Numbered from the stretch's first letter, positions 30,187-39,154 are shown. The stretch: DNA of 64,000 nt from Prorocentrum cordatum (GCA_963575745.1 CAUYUJ010014263.1:1-64000), one strand, 5' to 3'. Notes: generated from the letters alone by a model not told the origin. Program-made: numbers and translations.

Positions 30187-31191
30187 CTAAATGCCAGCCC
30201 GACCAGAAGAATAGCCCGTAGCGCCGCCCGCAGCAGCCGTACCAGCCGTAGGTGAAGTGGTGGTCGCCCTCTGAGATGCCGCCCTGGTACGCTCCCTGTT
30301 CTCCTCGATGAGCTTGGCGATCGCCTCTGCCTTGCGCTTTTCTGCATCTGGATCGCTGGCTTGTTGCTGTGGTGGTGTCTCAGGCTTGGCGTCTTGAGCA
30401 GGTGGTGGAACATGTGCGTGTGCTTGCCCTCCTTCGTTGATCCTGCGCTTCTTTGCCGCGTGATCCGCCTTGATCTTCTTCGCGCTCTCGACCATGGTGA
30501 GCAGAGCCTCCTGCTGCGTCTTGGCGCGCTCGAGCAGCTCCTGCAAGGACTTCGCGTCCTCCCTGAACTTTGCAAGCTGGCCCTTCTGAGTCTGTTCCAA
30601 ATCCTCGTCGGCGAAGAGGCTCTCGTCCACCTGGAAGCCCGTCTGCTCGGGCTTAGCCGCCGTGCCCTCCGCCGCTGAGTGCATGTTGTATTCTTCCAGG
30701 GCCTTCGAGTGCTCCTGCTGTGCCTCGTAGACCTCCTCCGCTGCCTGCGCCACCTGCTCAGCGAGCTTGGCGAGCGCCTTCTCAGCGTCCATGTGTCGCT
30801 TGGTGATTCCGTCGAGCTTAGCCTTGGCGGAATTGACCTTGCCGATTGCCTGCTTGAGAGCCGCAGACTTGGGTAACTCCTTCTTGGGCGGGGCGCACTT
30901 CTGGGAGATGGTGGTCTGCAGGTGCTCCAGCTGCTCCTGCATGCTCTGGTCGGGCCCCAGCTTGGAGACGGCGTGGGCCAGCTGCCTGCACACCACTTCC
31001 GCGTAGGTGCCCTTTGTAGGTTGGTCTCCCCATGGTGGCTTGCGCGACGCCGAGGGAGTGTCCGCCCAGAGAGCGACGAACGAGTCGCACTTGGCGCAGC
31101 AGCCCCCATTGCGCTTGATCTTCCAGTCGTACGCCCAAATGTTGCAGCTCTTGCAGATAGACCAAGCCCATTTCTTGGACGGCGGCGCCAT
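30187..31191 (-). CDS. LINE ORF1: zinc finger and coiled-coil protein (334 aa)
   Basis: First in-frame ATG after the spliced leader is at 31191 (MAPPSKKWAW). Residues ~12-40 hold a Cys4 finger (CKSC, 12-14 residues, then CCAKC). From about residue 65 to 240 the chain is strongly heptad-like (EKALAKLAEQVAQAAEEVYE and LQELLERAKTQQEALLTMVE), i.e. a coiled coil. The end is Gln/Ala/Thr-rich and stops at TAG 30189-30187. ORF1 proteins of LINEs bind the element RNA and oligomerise, and both visible parts fit that. ORF2 is in the +1 frame and already open here, so the two overlap at GCTGGCATTTAG. Intact in this copy. Confidence 0.8.
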   Translation of the reverse strand: MAPPSKKWAWSICKSCNIWAYDWKIKRNGGCCAKCDSFVALWADTPSASRKPPWGDQPTKGTYAEVVCRQLAHAVSKLGPDQSMQEQLEHLQTTISQKCAPPKKELPKSAALKQAIGKVNSAKAKLDGITKRHMDAEKALAKLAEQVAQAAEEVYEAQQEHSKALEEYNMHSAAEGTAAKPEQTGFQVDESLFADEDLEQTQKGQLAKFREDAKSLQELLERAKTQQEALLTMVESAKKIKADHAAKKRRINEGGQAHAHVPPPAQDAKPETPPQQQASDPDAEKRKAEAIAKLIEENRERTRAASQRATTTSPTAGTAAAGGATGYSSGRAGI

Positions 31192-31340
31192 CGCACACAC
31201 GTGGTGCCTGCTGCCGTCTGGGAGTGGGTCGAAACGCTCCACCAGGAGCTCACAGGTTGAATGAGAAACGTCGGGCAGAAACGCCCTGGCACTGGCCGCG
31301 GACTAGCGGTATCCACGTGTTCCCCTGTGGAACAAAGCAT

Positions 31341-31362
31341 CTTGAGCCAAAATGGCTACGGA
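31341..31362 (-). other. Dinoflagellate spliced leader, consensus match
   Basis: Minus strand reads T-CCGTAGCCATTTTGG-CTCAAG, matching all 22 positions of the leader consensus (first base D). It is 150 bp before the LINE ORF1 ATG, and its first three bases (TCC) merge with the (CCT)n flank. In dinoflagellates this sequence is added to mRNA by trans-splicing, so its presence here marks a reverse-transcribed mature transcript. Confidence 0.95.
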
Positions 31363-31377
31363 GGACGAGGAGGAGGA
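31360..31377. repeat. Target-site duplication, 5' side of LINE
   Basis: Same 18 bases as 24828-24845; overlaps the leader by three bases (GGA), which could be microhomology at the insertion joint. Confidence 0.6.
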
Positions 31378-31535
31378 GGAGGAGGAGGAGGAGGAGGAGG
31401 AGGACCCCCTCCCCCTCCAACTTATGCTGGTGGCGGTGGAAAACAGGCCCATCAGTATAGGGGGAGGGGGGAAGGTTTCTTAGAAGGAGGCTGCCTCTCA
31501 GAATGCGCGGGCCTTCTCTATAGATGTATGGGCCA
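31363..31535 (+). repeat. (GGA)n and family-P half copy
   Basis: GGA run to 31402, then from 31440 GGGGGAAGGTTTCTTAGAAG and CTATAGATGTATGGGC, related to 11429-11510. Confidence 0.65.
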
Positions 31536-32048
31536 GCGCCCTGCTTCTGCAGAGAGGGCCCGATCTTTGCCCCGCCCCTCGCCCTCGACAGAAAACACGG
31601 AGGGAGGAGACCGGCCAGGGAAGGAGGGGGGTGTCTAGGCCTCCCAGATGGGGTCCGAGTACATGGGGGCATATGGGGTCCGGTTAGATGGGGTCGCAGA
31701 ATCGCGCCTCATCGCCGATGCATCGCCCATGCAGCTCGATGTGGAGCCCGATTTGCTTCACGCCGACGTCGCCGATGCATCGCCGACAAGCCAGCGCCCT
31801 GCTTCTGCAGAGAGGGCCCGATCTTTGCCCCGCCCCTCGCCCTCGACAGAAAACACGGAGGGAGGAGACCGGCCAGGGAAGGAGGGGGGTGTCTAGGCCT
31901 CCCAGATGGGGTCCGAGTACATGGGGGCATATGGGGTCCGGTTAGATGGGGTCGCAGAATCGCGCCTCATCGCCGATGCATCGCCCATGCAGCTCGATGT
32001 GGAGCCCGATTTGCTTCACGCCGACGTCGCCGATGCATCGCCGACGTC
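31533..32048 (+). repeat. 258-bp tandem duplication
   Basis: Two copies, 31533-31790 and 31791-32048, appear identical by eye (start CAGCGCCCTGCTTCTGCAGA). Each contains the family-I blocks GCGCCTCATCGCCGATGCAT and CAGCTCGATGTGGAGCCCG. Absence of differences means a recent event, or an assembly artefact. Confidence 0.9.
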
Positions 32049-32164
32049 GCCAGTGAATTGCCGATGCATCGGGCGATGCATTGGCCGATGCATTGCCGAA
32101 TGCATCGGCGCTGCGGCGCCAGCCTCCGACCCCATCTGTCCGACCTCTTTTAGGAGGTCTCCAT
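32049..32164 (+). repeat. End of family I repeat
   Basis: Further GATGCATCGG motifs, then CCTCCGACCCCATC and CTCCATGGGAGGGCAG, matching the end of 18763-18990. In both places a purine tract follows at once. Confidence 0.7.
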
Positions 32165-34219
32165 GGGAGGGCAGAAGGGGGGGAAAGAGGAGGATGAGGA
32201 GATGACGAGCAGGAGGAGGAGGTACGGGAGGAGGAGGAGGAGGAGGAGGAGTAGGAGGAGGAGGAGGAGAGGAGGAGGAGGAGGAGGAGGAGGAGGAGGA
32301 GAGGAGGAGGAGGAGGAAGAGAGGAGGAGGAGGAGGAGGAGGAGGAGGAGGAGGAGGAGGAGGGGGAGGAGGAGGAGAGGAGGAGGAGGAGGAGGAGTAG
32401 GAAGAGGAGGGGGAGGAGGAGGGGAGGGGAGGAGGGGAGGGGAGGAGGAGGAGGAGGAGGAGGAGGACGAGGAGGAGGAGGAGGAGAGGAGTAGGGGCAA
32501 ACTAAGCGGGGAGGAGGAGGAGGAGGAGGAGGACAGGAGGAGCAGGAGAAGGAGGAGGAAGGAGGTGGAGCAGGAAAGAGGAAGGGGATGGGGAGGAGGG
32601 AGGAGGGGATGGAGGGGGAGGAGGAGAAGGAGGAGGAGAAGGAGAGGAGGAGGAGGCGGATGAGGAGAAGGAGGAGGGGTGGGAGGAGAAGGAGGAGGAG
32701 GAGGAGGAGGAGGAGGAGGAGGGAGGAGGGGAGGAGAAGGAGTAGGAGGGGGGGAGGAGGAGAAGGAGCAGGAGCAAGAGGAGGAGGGGGAGGGGGAAGA
32801 GTGAGGAGGAGGAGGAGGAGGAGAGCAGAGGAGGCGGAATGAGGAGAGGAGGAGATGGAGGACGGGACGTGAGGCGGAGGGGGAGCAGGAAAAGGAGGAG
32901 GCGGAGGAGGTTATGAGGAGGAGGAGGAGGAGGAGGAGGAGGAGGAGGAGAAGCGAGGAGGAGGCGGAGGAGGAGGAGGAGGTTGGAGGCATGGTGGAGG
33001 TGGAAGTGGGGGAGGAGGAGGAGGCGGAGGAGGAGGAGGCGGAGGAGGAGGAGGAGCAGGACAATGAGGAGGAAGAGCAGGAGGAGGAGCAGGCGGAGTA
33101 GGAGTAGGAGGAAGAGGAGGAGGAGAAGGATGAGGAGGAAGAGGAAACGGAGGCGGCTGAGGAGGAGGACGACGAGGAGGAGGAGGAGGAGGAGGAGGAG
33201 AGGAGTGCTGTGAGGAGGAGGAGGAGGGGGAGGAGGAGTGAGGGGAGGAAGAGAAAGAGGAGGAGGCGGAGGAAGGAGGAGGAAGAAAGAGGCGTAGGAA
33301 AAGGAGGGAGGGGAGGAGGGAAACAGGAGAGGAGGAGAAGTTTTGAGAGGGGGAGGGGGAGGCGAGGAGGAGGCGGAGGATGAGGCGAAGAGATGATGAG
33401 AGGAGCAGGAGGAGGAGGACGAGGAGGAGGATGAGGAGGAGGCGGGTGAGAGGACGAGGAGGAGGAGGAGGAGGAGGAGGAGGAAGGAGAAGGCGGAGGT
33501 GGAGGGGACTGGGAGGATGCGGAGGAGGAGGGGAGGATGGATGAGGGGGAGGAGGATGAGGACGAGGGAGGAGGGGGAGGGGAGGGGAGGAGGAGGAGGA
33601 GGAGGAGGAGGAGGATGAGGAGGAAAAAGAGGATGATGACGATGTGATGATGATGTGAGACGTAACGGTGAGGAGGAGGAGGAGGTAGGAGGAGCAGGAG
33701 GAGGATGCGGAGGAGGAGGAGGAGAGGAGGAGGAGAGGAGGAGGGCGGAAGGAGGAGAGAGGGAGGTGAGGGGGGAGGAGGAGGAGGAGGAGGAGGAGGA
33801 GGAGGAGGAGGAGGGAGGAGGATGAGGAGAGGGGATGGGGAGGAGGGGGGGGAGGAGGATGAGCAAGAGGAGGAGGAGGAGGAAGGCGGAGGAGGAGGAG
33901 AGCGGAGGAGGAGGAGGAGGAGGAACGGAGGCGGAGGAGGTGGAGACGCGTGGAAGGAGGAGGCAGGGGAGGTGGAGTGGGACGAGGAGGAGGATGAGGT
34001 GGAGAGGAGGGAGGAGGAGGAGTGAGGAGAAGGAGGGCGAGACGAGGGGCAGGAGGAGTGAGGAAGGTTGAGGAGGGAGGAGGAGGAGGAGGATAGAGGA
34101 GGAGGAGGAAGAGGAGGAGGTGTTGAGGGGAGGGGAGGGGAGGGGATGGGTGGGGGGGGGAGGGGGATGGGGGGGAAGAGGAGGCGGAAGAGGAGGAAGA
34201 GGAGGAGGAGGACGAGGAG
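32165..34219 (+). repeat. 2-kb polypurine (GGA)n tract
   Basis: Almost only A and G on the plus strand, with rare C/T (GAGGAGGCGG, a GATGATGACGATGTG patch at 33632-33655). No gene; both-strand giant frames are Glu/Gly/Arg or Pro/Ser/Leu runs. It directly precedes the tandem spliced leader at 34220. Confidence 0.95.
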
Positions 34220-34256
34220 GTCGTAGCCATTTTGGTTCAAGCCATGTTGGCTCAAG
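34220..34256 (+). other. Tandem spliced-leader relics
   Basis: 34220-34241 reads G-TCGTAGCCATTTTGG-TTCAAG (two differences from consensus), followed at once by CCATGTTGGCTCAAG (34242-34256; one difference from the last 15 leader bases). A full leader followed by a 5'-truncated one is the signature of an mRNA retroposed twice: the inserted leader acts as a new trans-splice acceptor and a second leader is added. Confidence 0.85.
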
Positions 34257-34404
34257 TTGCCGTTTTGTCAAGGCAGCTGGCCAGGACAGCGATTTGGGGC
34301 AGGCGGGTAGGCAGGCGGCATAGCCTCGCCCGCCAGGCCCCTCTCCAGTGAGCTCCTGAGGGGGGCGCAGCTTCTTTCCCGCCCGCGAGGGCATTCACGG
34401 ACCA

Positions 34405-34912
34405 GTGCGGATTGGGGATTCATGGGCGCACTTGTTTCAAGGGGCCGAAGACCCCCAGTGGGGTTGTGGGCAATGCGGCAGGTCGTCCAATTGGGCAACA
34501 CGGGTCCAGTGTGCGTGCGGGGCTGCTGCGCCGAGGGCGAACATGGACGAGACGAAGGTTGCAGACACGACTGCCAACGGCGGCGGAGGAGGGCGGAACG
34601 ACCCACCACCAAGGCCTTGGGCAGCGAAGTTCGAGGCTCAAGCCACGCAGATTGCAGCGCTCACTACCAAGATCGACAAGATGGCCAAACCAGGTCCTGG
34701 GGCAGCTCCACCAGCGTGGTCGGGCCCGAGTCGGGGGCCAACGTCGGATGCGAACCACGGGGGGGGGGGGGGGGCGATGAGTGTCGAGAGCGGATTGGGA
34801 TGCTGCCACAGACGATTCAGAACATGGGCGCGGAAAAGGACAAAGAGGTCATTTCCGGGCTGCAGACGAAGCTCACATAATCACGGGAGCAGCTTCAGAA
34901 GCTCAATCCGCA
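34405..34912 (+). pseudogene. LINE ORF1 fragment with zinc finger
   Basis: In the frame beginning near 34405 a finger reads WGCGQCGRSSNWATRVQCAC, close to RanBP2-type fingers (W-x-C-x2-C, N, then C-x-C), followed by MDETKVADTT and a short helix QIAALTTKIDKM. After the G-run at 34760-34773 the sense continues in another frame (RIGMLPQTIQNMGAEKDKEV) to a stop at 34878-34880, then LQKLNPQLTQ. So at least one frameshift and a stop. The preceding double leader shows it came from an mRNA. The finger differs from that of the 24.8-31.4 kb element, so it is another LINE lineage or another ORF1-like gene. Confidence 0.55.
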
Positions 34913-34959
34913 GCTCACCCAGCACACCAACGCGGGGCATGCGCTCACCCAGCACACCA
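34913..34959 (+). repeat. 18-bp direct repeat at the junction of two opposed fragments
   Basis: GCTCACCCAGCACACCAA at 34913-34930 and 34942-34959. It marks the boundary between the plus-strand fragment and the minus-strand fragment that follows. Confidence 0.7.
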
Positions 34960-36029
34960 ATTTGCGTTTGGCTGCTTCCTGCGCCTCTGGGGCGGCTGTG
35001 CGGAGCGCCTCGGCCGCAGCCTTGAATTCGGCCGCGCGCTCCTCGAAGTTCTCAGCGCTGAGGGCGCCCATGTCGATGCCCTCGTCGTTTTACCCTGCAG
35101 GGATGTCAGCTGGCGCCCTGCTGGCAGCTGCCCGAGCGCTAGGACGAGCACCAGCAGCGCCGCCGCCAGCAAGCAGAGGCTCCTGAGCCTTCTCCGCAGC
35201 GCCCTTGAGGCCGAGGACGGTCTGCTGGAGCTTCGCAAGCACTTCCATGGCAGCCTTGGCCTCAGCATTCGCGTGCAGGCTGGGATCCAGCGCGGCCGTC
35301 GTGACCTTGACTACGTCATTGATGCCGACGGCATGCACGCGTACGTATAGAGCCTCTGCAGCAGCAAAGTTCTTCTGGGTGTCCTGCATGGCCGCGAGGA
35401 GCCCAGCCTCCTCCTTGAGGAGCTGCTCGCGGCGCTCCTTGATCTTCTGGAGCTGGAGGTCCTGCTTCTTGGGCTCCTTCCGTAAGTTCTCGACCCTCGG
35501 CCTCGCAGTGACGACCGAGGCCTGGTGCTCAGCCTGCTCGCGCTGCTGGCACTTGGTGGTCGACTGCAAGACCTCCTCGTCGCACTTCTTGTCTTTGAGG
35601 AAGACCAGCACATCCTTGTGCGAATGTGAGCTGGGACCTCCTGCCGACTGCTGTTGATGCTGCTGTCCCCCAGCGGGGGCGGCGGTGGACTTCCCCTCCT
35701 TCTCCAGCAGCATGCCAAATTCTCGACGCTTCGCGTATCCCCACCAGTGGGGCTGGCGCCACAGTGCGACCCTCCGCCGGCTTTTTCAGTCTGCTGCCGT
35801 CTTCCGTTCCCGGGTCGGCTCTAATGAGGTTCATTTTGTCCTTCGCACGTGCATTGCGGCGTTGGCCTATGCGCCTTCGTTGCCAATCGTCTCGCTTTTC
35901 GCCCCTGTCGAGATTGACCCGCTCTCTGGAGTCGTCCTTTGAGCCGCAGATCAAAAAAGTATCCCCACCAACCCATGCACTATTGTTTGCCAGTTTTCTC
36001 GAGGCCTCTTGGAGGCTATATTGAGCCAT
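34960..36029 (-). pseudogene. Second LINE ORF1-like coiled-coil remnant
   Basis: Minus strand, readable from about 35740: AKRREFGMLLEKEGKSTAAP, a Gln-rich stretch, DVLVFLKDKKCDEEVLQ, then heptad-like REQLLKEEAGLLAAMQDTQK and AKAAMEVLAKLQQTVLGLKG. A TAA stop at about 35090 is followed in the same frame by MGALSAENFEERAAEFKAAA to about 34965. Upstream (35750-36029) the sense is in another frame (RAKDKMNLIRADPGTEDGSR). The coiled-coil composition matches ORF1 of LINEs. It probably joins the zinc finger at 36884-37105, with a family H repeat inserted between. Confidence 0.5.
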
Positions 36030-36740
36030 GCTCGGCTAGAGGCTGTCGGAGGCTATATTGAGCCATTCTCGGCTATCTTGGGCCATCTTGAGGCTGCCTT
36101 TAGGCCTATTGGAGGGCTGCCGGAGGCTATCTTGAGCCATGCTTGGCTATCTTAGGCCGTGTTGCAGGCCATCTTGGGCTATCTGGGGCTCTCTTGGAGC
36201 CACCTTGGGTCAAAAAGGGCAGGGTGGAGGGTCTTTGGGAGAGACTGGGGGGCCTCTTGGGGCCATCTTGAACACCATGGTTCAAAAAGAGGGGGGGAGG
36301 AATTCCCCCCCCCCCCCCCGGAGGCTCTCAAACGGCATCTTGGGGCCCTCTTGGAGCGCTCTTGGGCGCCTCTTGGGCGATCTTGGAGCCGTCTTCGGCC
36401 CTTTTGGGTCCCTGTTGGGCCTCTTGTGGGCCATCTTGGGGCCACCTTGAGGCTTCCAAAGCCCATCGGAAGCGAAGGGGCGATAATGCCAAACACATCG
36501 GTTTCCCTAGGCAGTCGAACGGTTTTGGCATCTTGGAAAGCGCTGTGGAGGGCTCGAAAAGGGCACTTGGATCCGCCTTGGGGCTGTTTGGGGGCCTCAT
36601 GGGGGTATGTCGGAGGCTATCTTGACCCATCTTGAAGTAGCATGGGCCATCTTGGAGGCCATCTTGCGACTTCGAAGCCCTCCTGGAGCAATATTGGGCC
36701 ATCTTGGACGCTCTAACGCCTCGGTACCCTCCCTTCCTGG
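36022..36740 (+). repeat. Family H repeat, largest block
   Basis: Many units of GGCTATCTTGGGCCATCTTG and CTCTTGGGCGCC type over 0.7 kb. It appears to split the minus-strand ORF1-like remnant, so its expansion or insertion is younger. Confidence 0.75.
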
Positions 36741-36883
36741 CCCAGGGGAGGGGGTAGGGGGAGGGGCTTCAGTGGAAGAGAAAAAAACAACGCGTTATAC
36801 CACCTAAGTCCAGAGGGCTGGTGGGATTTCTTCTGCATGGCGGCAATGATGACCCCCAGGTCCCGTGGTCCCGCGCGACCAGA

Positions 36884-37105
36884 TCATTTGCCGCCGACGT
36901 GTTTCCCTCCCCCATTCTGGCGCAACCTGGGTGCCTGCTGGGCCGCCTGCTGCACCTTCTGCGGGGTTATGTTCCTGCAGCCACGGCATCTGAGGCGACT
37001 CGCCCACTTGTCAGCTGCACCGCATTTGCCGCACCCCCAGGGGGGGAGGTACGGCCCTTGAGGTACATCGGGCCCCATCCAGTGCGCGGGGGGCCAAGCG
37101 AACAT
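36884..37105 (-). pseudogene. LINE ORF1 N-terminus with zinc finger
   Basis: ATG at 37105 (MFAWPPAHWMGPDVPQGPYL), then the finger WGCGKCGAADKWASRLRCRG with a final CRN, i.e. W-x-C-x2-C, W/R spacer, C-x2-C, and a Gln-rich helix QKVQQAAQQAPRLRQNGGGK before a stop at 36884. The finger is related to that at 34405 but distinct. Overlapping the ATG, GCCATGTTCGCTTGG loosely resembles the last part of a spliced leader; the match is too weak to claim. Confidence 0.5.
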
Positions 37106-37129
37106 GGCTCGCGAACGCGGCGCTCCTCT

Positions 37130-37352
37130 GAAGTACGTGCGGAGGAGGAGGAAGAAGAGGAGGAGGAAGAGGAAAACGAGGAGGAGGCGGAGGAGGACGA
37201 GGAGGTTGAGGAGGACGAGGACGACGAGGAGGAGGGGCAGGATAAGGAGGAGGAGGAGGAGGAGGAGGGGAGGAGGAGGAAGGAAAGACACGGGAGGGAA
37301 GGAGGAGGAAGGAGGAGAAGGAGGAGGAGGAGGAGGAGGAGGAGGAGGAGGA
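37130..37352 (+). repeat. (GGA)n tract
   Basis: GAGGAGGAAGAAGAGGAGGA and similar; flanks the 5' side of the minus ORF1 remnant, as at the other LINE sites. Confidence 0.95.
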
Positions 37353-37640
37353 GAGCGGCCAGGGAAGGGGGGGGCAGTGGCGAGGGCAGGCGGGGGCGGA
37401 GGCGGACTGGCACCAGCCGTTCGGCTCCCGGCCTCGCCTGGCCTGGTGTTTGCCGGGGCTGTGCTGCGCCGCCAGGCTTCTTGGCAGTGCGCGCGTCGGG
37501 CCCACCCCAGGGTTGAGACGGGCGCGTGTCCCTCCTCCTTCTCTCGTGACAGACTCCTCGCCCACTTCTCCTTACCATAATGACCAACTACTCCCTGTAA
37601 GCCCCCCCCTAAAGGGCCGCAGGCAGCCCAGAGCCGAACG
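37353..37640. other. Unassigned GC-rich spacer
   Basis: No supported gene between the GGA tract and the following CCT tract. Confidence 0.4.
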
Positions 37641-37950
37641 CCGCACTCCCTCCTCCGCCCCTCTCCTACACCTCCGACCTCCTCACCTCCTCCTTCCCTG
37701 CCTCCTTCCTCCTCCTCTCCTCCTCCCCCCCCTCCTCCCCCCCCTTTGCTACCTCCCCCTCCTACTCCTCCTCCTTACCCCCTCCTCCTCCTCCTGCTCC
37801 TCCCTCCTCCTCCTCATCCTCCTCCCTCCTCCTCCTCCTCCTCCTCCTCCTCCTCCTCCTTCTCCCCCTCTTCATTCTTCTTCTCCTTCTCTCCCTCCCC
37901 CTCCTATCACTCCTATCCTCCTTCCGCCTTCTCTCTCCCTCCTATGCCTC
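37641..37950 (+). repeat. (CCT)n tract
   Basis: CTCCTCCTCC with CCCCC interruptions, opposite strand sense to the GGA tract 300 bp away. Confidence 0.95.
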
Positions 37951-37997
37951 GACGGCGAGGCGTGGCGGGTGCGGACCACCGACCCCCTCTCCCCTTC

Positions 37998-38140
37998 CGT
38001 CGGCCACGTTCCCCTACAGGAGGAATAGTTAAACATAGCATTAGATTTGGAACGATGTTTGACCTTGTTTCATCATGTTTGTTTTTTGACTATGTTTGAT
38101 TTTTCGTCTAAAATCTGCCTGCAGGGGGACATGCCCGACC
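37998..38140. repeat. MITE-like element, family A copy 4
   Basis: CGGCCACGTTCCCCTACAGG then AGGAATAG at the left, AT-rich centre with ATGTTTGATTTTTCGTC, and CTGCAGGGGGACATGCCCGA at the right. Confidence 0.75.
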
Positions 38141-38224
38141 GAACACCCCCCCGCCGCGCTGCCCGCCCCCCGCCCCCAGGAGGAGGACCCCGGCTCGGAG
38201 GAGCAGCGCAGGACCCCGCCAGAC

Positions 38225-38611
38225 AGGGTTCCTTTTGATTCCTCCGACGCGCTTCGGTCGGTGTTGGATTCCGATTTGGGTTCCGATCTCAATGGAGGCC
38301 TGCTAGCCAGCCGATTTCCGCCGATTCGACTCTCCCGACTCGGCTGCCGATTTCCGCCGATTCGACCCACTTCGATCGCCGATCCGACTTGCCGATTCGA
38401 TTCTGGGCTCTCCTGCCAGAGGGTGCTGGCCATCGAAGGATAGGAAGGGATGAGGTGCGGGGCGCTGCAGGGTCAAAGCGAGGACACGGCACCACAACGT
38501 GGTTGGGACTCATGTCGTCGGAGATCTGGGATCCTCGCTCGTCGGCGGCGACCACGGCGGTGCTCGGGGCAGGGACCCAGGGAGAGGGCGGGCGGGCGTA
38601 CGATCGGCACG
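38225..38611. other. CCGATTCGA short repeats and unassigned DNA
   Basis: 38230-38410 is built of GATTTCCGCCGATTCGACTC-like units. The rest has open frames on both strands without domains. Confidence 0.5.
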
Positions 38612-38760
38612 CTCTTTTTCGGAGTTCCGTGGGGGATTTGCGCTGGAATACCCTGGCGACGCCTCCGGCGCTGCCCCTGTCGCGCTCTGCGCGCCAGGGA
38701 GGGGGGTTCAGCGCAGATCCGAGAGATCGGCGCGGATCGTGTTTCTGCCGTTTTTGTTTT
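38612..38760. repeat. Palindromic element, family B copy 2 (degraded)
   Basis: Core GCGACGCCTCCGGCGCTGCC, GCTCTGCGCGCCAGGGAGGG and CAGCGCAGATCCGAGAGATC are clear. The left arm is badly eroded. Confidence 0.65.
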
Positions 38761-39154
38761 TTTAGGCCACGTACGGCAGGTTCGCGTCGTGTCGAAGGGC
38801 GGCGACCTTGCCGCTGGCGCTCAATGTTGAACGCCGCCGGCGACCCAGACTCGGTCGATGTTGAGTGATCTGACGTTTCGCAAACGGCCGATCGTTCAAG
38901 GTTGAACGATCCCCGCGGTGTCAGGGACCAACGCCGGGGTCGACACGACAAGAGCCTGCCGTACCCACGCCAAGGTCCCCAGTCGTCCAGCGTGCCGAAC
39001 AACTTGTGGCGGAGGTTTCTCTCCCCGTTTTCGGCCTCCGAGGGCCGTCGCCGGGCCCTGGGGCCGTCAGAGCACGGTGGTGTCACAGGCCAATGCCGAC
39101 GCCATCGCAATGTGAACTTGCCAACCCTCGCGGTTCGAACTTCGAGGTTCAATG
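38761..39154. other. Unassigned
   Basis: Contains several AATGTTGAACG/AAGGTTGAACG repeats at 38820-38910 and a TTTCGGCCTCCGAGGG block resembling 18655 and 2345. No gene. Confidence 0.4.

Larger units (their letters stand above)
24846..31362 (-). mobile_element. Non-LTR retrotransposon (LINE), near full length, spliced-leader capped
   Basis: Order on the minus strand: spliced leader (31362-31341), ~150-bp leader, ORF1 with zinc finger and coiled coil, endonuclease, reverse transcriptase, CPRC zinc finger, RNase H, Cys-rich tail, TAA at 24889, then a ~43-bp trailer ending in ATCAAAGAGTCAAAAGAGTC. It has no LTRs and no clear poly-A tail. Both flanks are (GGA)n with an exact 18-bp direct repeat, as expected for target-primed insertion. 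At least two frameshifts (near 27495 and 26455) plus the ORF1/ORF2 frame change mean this copy is probably dead. The clade cannot be named without a tree. Confidence 0.9.

Noticed and set aside
27264-31340. Single 1358-residue protein across ORF1 and ORF2
   Set aside because: Upstream of about 30190 this frame is an Arg/Ser-rich shadow of the real ORF1, which lies in another frame; only the part after that is the genuine endonuclease-RT.
32150-34394. Giant open frames of up to 701 codons on both strands
   Set aside because: They are Pro/Ser/Leu or Glu/Gly/Arg runs produced by the GGA/CCT tract in every frame; no gene signal.
37090-37108. GCCATGTTCGCTTGG as a spliced-leader relic at the minus ORF1 start
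   Set aside because: About 10 of 15 positions agree; too weak without homologous copies.
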